Of a stretch of DNA of 64,000 bases, positions 43,064 through 51,900 are shown in pieces. The position numbers were made by a program, and so were the translations under genes. The number at the start of each line of letters is the position of its first letter. Position 1 is the stretch's first letter. Origin of the DNA: a virus; the IMG/VR virus record IMGVR_UViG_3300044800_000271, positions 1 through 64,000 of that record, one strand, 5' to 3'. Under the pieces are notes generated by a model. The model had not been told where the DNA came from, did no database searches, and saw only the letters and a list, made by a program, of their open reading frames with translations.

Positions 43064-46000
43064 ATGGCGAAATTGCTGGCGGGCTGGGGTTATTGGGACG
43101 TGACGAAGTATTCCTACGGCGGGGATTTCCGCCGTTCGGGAACGGACTTGGAGATCATCGAGAATCTGGGTCCGGCAGGAAAGTACCCCAATAAGGAAAC
43201 CAAGGTCCGCTTCGCGGACGGTTCCGTAGCTGTCATCCCGAATCAAGGAATATCCGACGACGGTCAGGTTACCGCCTCCAAGAAGGCAGCAGGGGAACAG
43301 AAATGCGGGCGGTGCGGCGACCCTATCACGAAAGAGCCTTATCGAGCCAACGGCAAGCTCTTATGTTCGCAGACGTGTTACGACTTTGAGCGTCGGGGCA
43401 TTCCGGTAGGCGGCAAGAAAGCAGCGGAAATGATCCATAGCGACAACGAACTGGGGCAGAAAATGGAGCCCGCGGTTCCCGGCCCCGAGGCAGGTCCGGC
43501 GAACGACGAGCTTCATGAGAACTCGCACTCGGAGAACGGGGCTTCCCCCGTGCTCGATGGCGACCTGCATTCTCCGGAGCGTGCGAACGTGAACGCCATC
43601 CGCGAGGCCATCGAGACGCAGTCCGAGATGGAAGTCGGTGTGCCGATTTCTGAGAAGCAGGAAGAAGTCAAAGCCGAGGAGGCTGGCAAATCGGTGGAGA
43701 TCGACGCCAAGCCCGGCAAGCAGATCATCATCAACATCGCTTCCAAGAATGACGAGGCAATTGGCGGCGAGGATCAAGGCAAGATTACATCAGGTCATGG
43801 AGGCGGCATGTTCGGCGGAACCGATCTGGAAGGTCCGGCCCTTGAGTCCTGGGATTACCCGGCGAAGAAGGCGGCGGCGCTCAGCAAGACCGCAGCAATT
43901 TCCATAAGGGATTTGAAGAAAGCGGGACGGGAATTCCTGGGCCGTATACGTACTGCCGCGATCTCCGTGTTGCAGGGCCGGGACGCCAGCGGTTTCCAGA
44001 TGGTCATCCTCATGGACGGGCGGGAGTACGTGTTGCGCGGCCAGGATGCGGAAGACTTCCGCCGCGAGTACGCGGGGATTTCCAGGCCGGAAAACAAGGT
44101 CAATGCCTTGGTTGAGAAGTATTTGTGGAAGCTCCAGCCCTACAAGCCGAAGACAACGCCGCAAGCACCGTCCCGGACCGTCCCCGAGCGGACTCAGGTC
44201 ATGAGCTCCAAGACCGCCGCCGACACGATGCGCTGCCCGTGGTGCGGCGCTGAGGCGAGGAAAGAGACCCACGACGGAACCTACAAGTGCACGAAATGCC
44301 CTTGGCAGGAGCAGCAGCGCAAGGCGGCGTCATCCAAGAAGGCGGACGAGGATGGAGGCTACGAGGGCTGGACGAACTGGAGCACATGGCACGTCGCCCT
44401 GCTGATCGACAACACGGAGTCCGTCTACAACACCAAGCGCAATTTGGCCGCCAACGCCCTGAAGAAGGGCATCGGGATAAAGCAGCTTGCCGGGCAGTTC
44501 AGCCGCCTGTTCCGCAAGCAAGCGGAGGAGACCGCGCAATTTCACGAGGATAACGCCCAGAATGCTCGCGATGACCGCGGGGAATTCGAGCGCAAGGAGC
44601 TTGAGGGCTACCAGCCCCAGACCAAGGAGGAGGGTTTCAAGCACAGGGTTGACAACCTCTTCTACGGCATCGGGGATGTCCAGAACAGTTGGGAGCAGCC
44701 CATGGGCGAGGTCAACTGGGAAGAGATAGCGGAGAGCGCCGTCGAAAGCGAGAAGGAAGAACTGAAGGCAGCGGGAAAACCGATTCCGGAGCCGAAGTCT
44801 AAGGACAAGCTGGACCTCACGGAAGAGGACCAGAAGCTCATGCAGGAAATGGGGATCAAAGGCGCTCTCAGCGTGCCCGACAGGCACCAGCTTCGCATCG
44901 CGATCGATACTCTCAAGGCACCCGATGCAATGGTGGGCGTCATGGGCGGGATGAACAAGGAGCAGGCGTTGCAGGTCTTGGCGAGGCACGGCCTTCGCTG
45001 GGACGATGCCGACTACATGGCGGGCGGCAAGGGCGTGAAGAAAGCGGCTGAGTACAAGGAAGCCATGGGCGATGTGATGCACGGGATGCAGCAGGGCGGC
45101 AAGATTTTGAGCATCTTGGAGCAGGGTCCGAAAACCACGGGCGAGGTTAACCGGTTGCTCGGCGGCGAGGAGCACTCGAATCTTGCGTACCCGTTTCTCA
45201 AGGAGCTTCAGGACCGCGGCATGGTGAAACAGAAGCAGATGCGCTGGTACATAGTGGCAAAGGACAAAACAATGGCAGACGACACAAAACCGAAGGGCGT
45301 GGTAAAGAGCCAAACGGAACTTGAAAAGGAAGCGGGCTTCAATTTCTTCTTCCCCGGTCAAGTCCTGAAGGAATTCTACCCGGAAATCCAGCACGAGATC
45401 GTGGACTACCCGAACGCCACCAACACGCCGCAAGGCGTGCAGGCACCGGAGATGGTCGGCGAGCCGGACCAGCAGAACCTCGACACCATGATCGACAACG
45501 CCATGGACAACATCGGCATCGTGGAGGCGATCCAGCTTCCGGGCGACGTGGGCGAGGTCGAAGAGGTCCACACCTCGGCGGACTATTCCTCAACCAGCCC
45601 CGCCGGGGCGATGGGGATCGGACGCGACGGCAAGCCCGAGGTGCTCGAAGGAGCACCGCTCCGCAAGGAGAATGATATCAGGGGGTTAATGTTTACTGAT
45701 GAGTTCTACGGAAATTACGACAGCGTTCCGGGCTCGTCGCTGCAAGTGGCATCGAAGAGCGCCGCAGGGTCCAACAGCGGCAACGACGACATCCGCGGCG
45801 CGGGCGACCTGTGGCGCGAGCAGTTCTACGGGCAGTATGAAGGTGGACCTTCGGCTGAGTCTATCTTGCAGAAGAAAGCAGCCGCAGGGACCGAGGTTGA
45901 ACAGTTCGGGATGTTCCTGAAGAAGGTGTGCGGAGAGATAGCCGCAACAATGACCAGCGCATTTAAGGTCACCAGCCGCCCGCTGCTGGACAAAGTTCCG

Positions 46001-46273
46001 GGCGTCGGCGAAGTACAGCTTGCCCAGATCGAGCAGCCGCAGGGCATGAGCAGCTACAACATTGTTAACACGGGCAGCCGCGTGAAGTATTTGCTAGACA
46101 AACTGAGCGACAGTCAAGTGCAGGACTGTATCAATGATAGTTGGAGCCAAGCGGCCGTTTGGAACGATAGCCCGAAGGGGGGCTATGTGTACGAGGTATT
46201 CGTGAGGGCCGAGTCTATCGACACTGACTCTATGATTATGCGCTATAAGTTTGTTTGTGGAACTCGTGAATAA
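43064..46273 (+). CDS. giant modular protein, 1069 aa, zinc ribbons and winged-helix-like segment
   Basis: A 1069-residue protein starting directly after the previous stop. N-terminal domain to about 80, zinc finger CGRCGDPITKEPY/CSQTC near 85-110, zinc ribbon CPWCGAE/CTKCPW near 390-410. EGWTNWSTWHVALLIDNTES near 430 resembles a small phage domain seen in many hypothetical proteins. LTEEDQKLMQEMGIKGA near 585 repeats a motif of the protein at 3016. A winged-helix-like segment (GKILSILEQGPKTTGEVNRL) is near 680. Linkers are Lys/Ala-rich (KKAAALSKTAAIS). Probably acts with the other two giant proteins; role unknown. Confidence 0.72.
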   Translation: MAKLLAGWGYWDVTKYSYGGDFRRSGTDLEIIENLGPAGKYPNKETKVRFADGSVAVIPNQGISDDGQVTASKKAAGEQKCGRCGDPITKEPYRANGKLLCSQTCYDFERRGIPVGGKKAAEMIHSDNELGQKMEPAVPGPEAGPANDELHENSHSENGASPVLDGDLHSPERANVNAIREAIETQSEMEVGVPISEKQEEVKAEEAGKSVEIDAKPGKQIIINIASKNDEAIGGEDQGKITSGHGGGMFGGTDLEGPALESWDYPAKKAAALSKTAAISIRDLKKAGREFLGRIRTAAISVLQGRDASGFQMVILMDGREYVLRGQDAEDFRREYAGISRPENKVNALVEKYLWKLQPYKPKTTPQAPSRTVPERTQVMSSKTAADTMRCPWCGAEARKETHDGTYKCTKCPWQEQQRKAASSKKADEDGGYEGWTNWSTWHVALLIDNTESVYNTKRNLAANALKKGIGIKQLAGQFSRLFRKQAEETAQFHEDNAQNARDDRGEFERKELEGYQPQTKEEGFKHRVDNLFYGIGDVQNSWEQPMGEVNWEEIAESAVESEKEELKAAGKPIPEPKSKDKLDLTEEDQKLMQEMGIKGALSVPDRHQLRIAIDTLKAPDAMVGVMGGMNKEQALQVLARHGLRWDDADYMAGGKGVKKAAEYKEAMGDVMHGMQQGGKILSILEQGPKTTGEVNRLLGGEEHSNLAYPFLKELQDRGMVKQKQMRWYIVAKDKTMADDTKPKGVVKSQTELEKEAGFNFFFPGQVLKEFYPEIQHEIVDYPNATNTPQGVQAPEMVGEPDQQNLDTMIDNAMDNIGIVEAIQLPGDVGEVEEVHTSADYSSTSPAGAMGIGRDGKPEVLEGAPLRKENDIRGLMFTDEFYGNYDSVPGSSLQVASKSAAGSNSGNDDIRGAGDLWREQFYGQYEGGPSAESILQKKAAAGTEVEQFGMFLKKVCGEIAATMTSAFKVTSRPLLDKVPGVGEVQLAQIEQPQGMSSYNIVNTGSRVKYLLDKLSDSQVQDCINDSWSQAAVWNDSPKGGYVYEVFVRAESIDTDSMIMRYKFVCGTRE

Positions 46274-46334
46274 TCAATAACTTACAGGATCAATGTAAGC
46301 GGATACAAATACGAACTTTTCAGTATTGGTGTAT

Positions 46335-48116
46335 ATGCTGAAAGATTATTGGCTGGGCCAATTGTGGGGTGGGGTTAGACTAGACCCCACTCAAAATCTA
46401 CTAGATGAGTGGGGGCCGGGCAGTCATCAAAAGCTTTCAGCGATCTGTTCTTGTGGTAGATCGTTCTCTCCTGTGTTCAAAAATCTAACTCGCGGGCAGG
46501 TCAAATCTTGTGGCAAATGTACCTGTAAGCCAGCCTCTTATTGGCTCGAACAGGCTTGGGGAAGTTTGAAACTATCAGCGGATCAACCTCTTCCTAAGGA
46601 GTTCCCGCCCAGCCACGCCAAATTTTTAATCTTCAACTGCATCTGTGGCAGTATTACACGCAAGTATTTGCCTGATGTTCAATCGGGACGAATCGCTTCC
46701 TGCGGTCATTGCAATGACCGTCCAAAAAACTACTGGCTGAGTCAGAAGTGGGGCAAATACTCTCTGCGTAAAACCCAACCTTTACCTGACGTATTCAATC
46801 TAATGTCAGCAAAGAAGTTTGAATTTCAATGCCAATGTGGCCGGAATTCTACGCTACGCGGATCGTGGGTTGTGTCAGGCAACTCCACCTCCTGCGGTAA
46901 GTGTAGCTGGAAGCCCAAGGCATATTGGTTAAAGCAGAGATGGGAAAAACTAGCGTTGGATGGGAACCAAGTCCTGCCGGACGAGTGGGGGGATGGGCGA
47001 TCAGCACCGCTACGTTTCATTTGTGATTGTGGCCGAAGTGTATCAACCAGCATTTACAATGTTGTAAATCAACGCGTTAGTTCCTGCGGTCGCTGCAATT
47101 GGAAGCCTAAATTTGAGTGGTTAGACCAATCGTGGGGCAGCCTTAAAATAGACCCCAACCAACCTCTCCCCGAGGAATGGGGGGTTACAAAGAAAGTACG
47201 CTTGCTTTGCGACTGCGGGGGTAAAATCGTTTCCAACCTATTCAATATAATTTCGGGGCGAACAATTTCCTGCGGCTGTAGCAAGGGGCAAGGTCCCGCT
47301 TCCCCCGAATCGGAAATCAGAAAGTTTGTGGCATCATTAGAGCCCAGTACGTACAACGGAACTTACCGAATATTGGGTACCCGCAAAAGTTATGACATCT
47401 ACATCCCGTCTAAGAAACTAGCTGTTGAGCATCACGGACTGATATGGCACTCGGAAAAATACAGTGGGACAAAAGCCGACTACGATAAGAGTTTGATCGC
47501 CGTGAACCGTGGAGACCGTCTGATCCAGATTTACGCTGATGAATGGAAAAACAAACGCAATATCATGGAACGTATGCTTTGTGATGCGATCAAACCGACA
47601 AGCAAAAAACGCATCAATCCAATTTTCACGGTTGAACGCGGAACTCCCAAGGATGCTAGAGGGTTTTTGGATGCCAATCATTATCTTGGGGCCGCCAGTG
47701 GATGTCTTACTGTTGTGGCGAAATACAAAGAAGAGATTGTAGGTTGCTGGGTGTTCATGAAACGCGAAGCTCATACCGTGCTGTGGCACCGAGCTTGCTG
47801 GGATTGCCGGTTTAAGGCTTGGAATCCCCATGAAAAGGCTTTAACCATGGCGAAGCCGTCGCTCAAGGCCATGGAGTTCACTCGCATGGTGACTTTTTCC
47901 GACAACCGCTTTCATACAGGAAGTCTGTATGAAAAGCTTGGATTTACATTTGAGAAGGAGCTTAGACCGGATTACGGATATACAAATGGGGTTAAACGAG
48001 TTTCTAAGTATGCATTCCGGGTCAAAGCCGGAGTTAATGAAAAGCAAGCAGCAAGGGTTGGGGGTTGGTATCGCATATGGGATTCTGGGAAAAGGCGCTA
48101 TTCAATGCCTTTATGA
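46335..48116 (+). CDS. homing endonuclease: five zinc-finger repeats plus Vsr-like (EDxHD) nuclease
   Basis: A 593-residue protein. Residues 1-330 hold five repeats of about 65 residues, each with YW/W-L-x-Q-x-W, a P-L-P-x-E/D segment and paired C-x-C-G ... S-C-G-x-C zinc ligands. Residues 335-430 match Vsr-like homing nucleases: ESEIRKFV, YDIYIPSKKLAVEHHGLIWH and later IQIYADEWKNK. The C-terminal 160 residues (GFLDANHYLGAASGCLTVVA, then SLYEKLGFTF) look like the GNAT-like domain often fused to such enzymes. Lower GC than neighbours. The repeats probably read the target DNA. ATG 46335 is chosen; GTG or TTG up to nine bases earlier are possible. Confidence 0.8.
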   Translation: MLKDYWLGQLWGGVRLDPTQNLLDEWGPGSHQKLSAICSCGRSFSPVFKNLTRGQVKSCGKCTCKPASYWLEQAWGSLKLSADQPLPKEFPPSHAKFLIFNCICGSITRKYLPDVQSGRIASCGHCNDRPKNYWLSQKWGKYSLRKTQPLPDVFNLMSAKKFEFQCQCGRNSTLRGSWVVSGNSTSCGKCSWKPKAYWLKQRWEKLALDGNQVLPDEWGDGRSAPLRFICDCGRSVSTSIYNVVNQRVSSCGRCNWKPKFEWLDQSWGSLKIDPNQPLPEEWGVTKKVRLLCDCGGKIVSNLFNIISGRTISCGCSKGQGPASPESEIRKFVASLEPSTYNGTYRILGTRKSYDIYIPSKKLAVEHHGLIWHSEKYSGTKADYDKSLIAVNRGDRLIQIYADEWKNKRNIMERMLCDAIKPTSKKRINPIFTVERGTPKDARGFLDANHYLGAASGCLTVVAKYKEEIVGCWVFMKREAHTVLWHRACWDCRFKAWNPHEKALTMAKPSLKAMEFTRMVTFSDNRFHTGSLYEKLGFTFEKELRPDYGYTNGVKRVSKYAFRVKAGVNEKQAARVGGWYRIWDSGKRRYSMPL

Positions 48117-48123
48117 GGTCACA

Positions 48124-48465
48124 ATGAAAGCCTGGCTCAGGAAGACGGCAGGAGCTGTGCAGTATAGATGGCGGGAGACGGTGGACGACTTCGACCGGAC
48201 GCTCGAAGCCGCCTGCAACGAAGAGACGGAAGAGGCTGTCGTGGACCTCTGGCTCGAATACCCCGAATCGTTCATGCGGGGGCTCGGAGCTTCCCCCGAG
48301 GGGGAAGTCCAGCTTTCGGCCATCCGCAGGGTCAAGACGGGCGGCACAGGCCTCCAGCGGCACGATCCGATGGCAAAGATCGCGTCGGCTTCCAATTGGG
48401 ACCAGGAATTCGCCGACGCGCAAAAGCATGCGGCCGACGTTTTGCAGCAGATGGGAAAAAGCTAA
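48124..48465 (+). CDS. small hypothetical protein, 113 aa
   Basis: A 113-residue, helical, acidic protein (RETVDDFDRTLEAACNEETE near residue 17; a helix DQEFADAQKHAADVLQQ at the end). No family is recognised. ATG 48124 is chosen because the longer frame runs back through the endonuclease gene. It is the last protein gene before the tRNA-like sequence and the terminase unit. A terminase or portal accessory role is possible but not supported by motifs. Confidence 0.6.
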   Translation: MKAWLRKTAGAVQYRWRETVDDFDRTLEAACNEETEEAVVDLWLEYPESFMRGLGASPEGEVQLSAIRRVKTGGTGLQRHDPMAKIASASNWDQEFADAQKHAADVLQQMGKS

Positions 48466-48480
48466 GCATTAAAAGACGAT

Positions 48481-48590
48481 ATGCGGGTAGCTCAGTCGAG
48501 AGGGGCAAGTCACCTCCTAAATGTTTTGCCCCACAGAGCACCGTCCATTTAAGACGGAGGTCGTGAGTTCAATTCTCACCCCGCGTTCCA
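48481..48590 (+). tRNA. tRNA-Lys(UUU)-like gene with hairpin insertion in the D-loop; possibly degenerate
   Basis: Acceptor ATGCGGG pairs with CCCGCGT (one G-T pair), followed by T and encoded CCA. TA precedes D-stem GCTC/GAGC. The anticodon stem is CCGTC/GACGG with loop CATTTAA. Variable AGGTC is followed by T-arm GTGAG-TTCAATT-CTCAC. Two oddities: the D-loop is about 42 bases long because of a hairpin (GGGGCAA with TTTGCCCC) bounded by AGAG direct repeats at 48499 and 48535; and position 33 is A instead of the near-invariant U. At 110 bases it is far longer than a normal class I tRNA. It may be a damaged or repurposed tRNA. Confidence 0.6.
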
Positions 48591-48600
48591 AGTTTGAGTT

Positions 48601-48857
48601 TGTGCTGCATCCAGAAATTCCCTATCGCACCGGGTAACGCCGCCATGTGGGTCAGCACGGGATGCAACCGGGGTGAATGCCCGGCAGCACAAAAAGTATA
48701 TGGGCTCGCCCGCGAAATCCCCTGAGAGATGCGAGCCGATCACAGGGATGTGAAATCCGACCAGCCACTTCCCGAGATATGGACTCCCGTTCTCAGCCGG
48801 GTCAAAGCCGGGGGAGTCGATAACAGGAGCCGGGAATCTACGCCCCGGCTCCACTCT
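48601..48857 (+). ncRNA. candidate structured RNA region with pseudoknot, between tRNA and terminase
   Basis: No protein gene is visible in this stretch, but complementary arms are dense. 48601-48607 pairs with 48685-48691, 48607-48612 with 48660-48665, and 48668-48672 with 48680-48684. 48703-48709 pairs with 48731-48737, and 48717-48721 lies inside that loop and pairs with 48745-48749, forming an H-type pseudoknot. 48782-48788 pairs with GGGAGTC at 48812-48818. Last comes a nine-pair hairpin GGAGCCGGG/CCCGGCTCC near 48826-48852 followed by ACTCTTTC. It may be a small phage RNA transcribed with the tRNA, or a packaging/regulatory site. Pairings were found by eye only. Confidence 0.45.
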
Positions 48858-48900
48858 TTCTGACGTGCGGTACCTAGCCTCCATGGAATCCGCATAACCC

Positions 48901-48931
48901 CGCTTTTCGCCCCTTTAAGTAGGGGTTAAGC
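48901..48931 (+). promoter_or_regulatory. shared leader hairpin element, copy 2, before terminase
   Basis: CGCTTTTCGCCCCTTTAAGT is followed by AGGGG; CCCC and GGGG can pair around TTTAAGTA. It ends seven bases before ATG 48932 and is nearly identical to the elements before 33587 and 61875. The AGGGG arm also serves as the ribosome site. Confidence 0.5.
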
Positions 48932-51900
48932 ATGCCGCCACGCAGGGTCTCGATATTCAACAAGGAAGCGCAGAGGAATTCCGCCTTCGGCAAGGCGATC
49001 AGCGCCGGGCTAACGGACATCAACCGCAAGTTGATGAACGCGGTCGAGTTCATCGAAGGCCCGCAGGGCACCGGCATAGTCCTGCGCCCCGTGCAGCGCG
49101 TCATCGCCAAGTGCATCTTCGGCGTGCCGCTGGATTGGCGTCCGGAGTGGGCCGACCGCATCCCGCTCTGGGGCCAGGTGCAGATGTGGGACGTGTTCCG
49201 CGAGAAGCTCATCCGCACGGTGTCGGAGGAAGAGTACCTCCACATAGCGTTCAACGAAAACCGCTGCAACATCGACGATTGGCGGGACATCCCGAACCTC
49301 GGCAAGACTTACGGCGGGTACAACGAAGCGGTCGTCTTTGCTGGCCGCCGTGGGGGGAAGGCCCTCGCTTTGGATGAGCCTATCCCCACCCCCAATGGGT
49401 TTGTTCGGAACGGTGACATCAAGGACGGGGACATGGTTTTATCTCCCAGCGGTAAGCCTACCAAGGTTGTTTACGCCCACGAGCCGTTTGTTTCAGAAGT
49501 ATATTGTGTCACATTCGACGACGGCACATCCGTGTTGGCCCATCCAGAGCATCGCTGGCTGACGTTTACTAGGGCTGACCGTATGGCCTCGTGTTATCGC
49601 ACACCAGAACACCGTAAAGCACGCAGAGAACAACGCAGGGTAAGGGCGGTTGCTGCTGGTTATGAGTATGCGCCACGCCCTGAAATAGTTGGTTTATGTA
49701 CTAAACTTCAACCGATGGGGTCTGTAAAAACAACCCAAGAAATTTTTCAGACACTTAAAGTCGGCAATTATTCTAATCATGCGATTCCGCTGCCTAGAGC
49801 GGTTGAACTACCGGATAAAGACCTTCCCCTTGACCCGTATTGCTTTGGGTGTTGGTTAGGCGATGGAGAAAGCGCTGGAGGAAATTATGCTGCGGAAGAG
49901 TCTGACGCCTTGGAAATTCTTAAATATTTTGTAAGTGCCGGGTTTAGCTGGAAAAAGTCTAAAAGAAAACATCGTTGGTCTATCCGCGGGTTAAAAGTTG
50001 TGTTGCGAAAAATGGGGGTTCTTGGAAACAAACATATTCCGAATGATTATCTTTGGGCTTCATCTTCTCAAAGAAAGGCGCTATTGCAGGGTTTGTTAGA
50101 TACAGATGGGGGATGCTCAAAAGGATTAGTGACATTCACCAACACGAGACGTAATCTTTCGGAGGGAGTGTATCATTTAGCAGCAAGTTTGGGGCTTAAG
50201 CCTTATTGGAAAGAGGTGCCCCCTCGTAACCCCAAGCACAAAGTGCAATATTGGGTAACATGGACAGGAGAATCTTCTGTTTTTCGTCTACAGAGGAAGC
50301 TTAATCTGCTCTCTGTGACTGTGCGTAAAACTCAAAAATACAGGTACGTTGTGTCTATAGAACCCGCTGGAAGGCGAATGGTGCGTTGTTTGACGGTCGA
50401 AGACCCGGACGGTTTGTTTTTGTTTGGCAAAAACTTCAATATCACGCACAATTCGGAACTTGTCGCCGCCATCACCTGTTTCAAGCTGTACCTCCTTCTG
50501 AACATCCGCTCGCCGCAGGAATTCTTCGGCTTGGTCCCCGGCTCCCCCATAGACATCACCTACTTGGCTCAAGATGACACCGGCGCTGACCGCCTGTTCA
50601 AGAAGCTCAGCGAGCGCGTGAACCATTGCAGTTTCTTCGAGCCCTTCGTCCGGGACAACAACAGCAAGAAACTGACCTTTGTCTGCGAAGCCGACCGCCA
50701 CAAGCGGGACATAACGCCGACCCTCACGGTGTGGTCGCTGCCCTGCTCCACGAACGCCGTCCGCGGACCTTCGTCCGTGTTCCTCGCCCTCGACGAATTC
50801 GCCCATTTCCGCGCCGAAAAAGGCAGCACATCGGAGGACATGTACGCCGCAGCCACTCCATCGACCGTGGACTTCCACCACACGGAACGCATTTATGCCG
50901 ATGGCACGACGGAAGCCATCCCTCCGGAAGCCGATCCCGACAACGAAGAGGAGGTTCTTGAGGAGGACATCTCGGCGCAGGTCTACGAAAAGAACATTCT
51001 GGCTCCCCGCCTCCCTGGGCAATTCGGCGTCCAGGACTCGATGATCTTCAGCATCTCCTCGCCCCTGAAGCGGGTCGGCAAGATGTACGAATTGCACAAG
51101 CTGGCTTTGTCCAAGGGTGCCGCCTCCTCGATTTTCACCTTGAACTGCTCGACCGCCGAGATGAACAACAAGGTCCTTTCCAAGACCCTGCGGGCCGACC
51201 ATGAAAAGAATCCCCTGACGTTCAGGGCCGAGTTCGGCGGGCAGTTCCTCGAATCGTCCGAGTCGTACGTCACGGAAGCCGCGGTCAAGTCCTGCGTGGA
51301 CTGCCATTGGGACGAGACGGGGCTGCCCACGGAGGGCAGCACCCGGCTGAACGTCGTGAGCTTCATCCCGCAGCTTCACCTCGGGCGCAACTACTTCTGG
51401 GGATTCGACCTCGGCATGATCTGCGACGCCAGCGCGCTCGCGATCGCGCACCTCGAATACGGCGGCGGGGGCGGCATCAGGCTGATCTATGACTACATCG
51501 ACCGCATGATGGTGGGGGAGCATTTCACGGGGCCGTTCATCCCGCAAGCGCCGGGGGAGAAGAGGTACGAAAATTACAAGGTGCTGCCGCTCGAAGACAT
51601 CCTCGTCTGGATGAAGGCCATCAACAGGATTCTGCCCTGCTTCCGCGGGGCGACCGACCAGCACGGAGGTCAGCAGCTTGCCCAGCTTCTCGAACTGAAC
51701 GGCATCTTCAACTTCGAGATGCTGAACATCACCCCGGCGATCAACTCGCAGATGGCGTACGCCCTCAGGGGCTACATCGAGAACAAGCTCTGCTCGTTCC
51801 CGTACGAGCCGAAGTTCATCAAGGAACTGAAATTGGTGGAACTGGAGGTGGCGTCCAAGTACAGGATTCGCGTCCAAGCGCCGATGGAGAAGGGAGCCCA

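Noticed and set aside
48481-48857. tmRNA or group I intron
   Set aside because: The tRNA part is in normal order with a contiguous T-arm and CCA, unlike tmRNA; no group I core could be recognised by eye in the following region.
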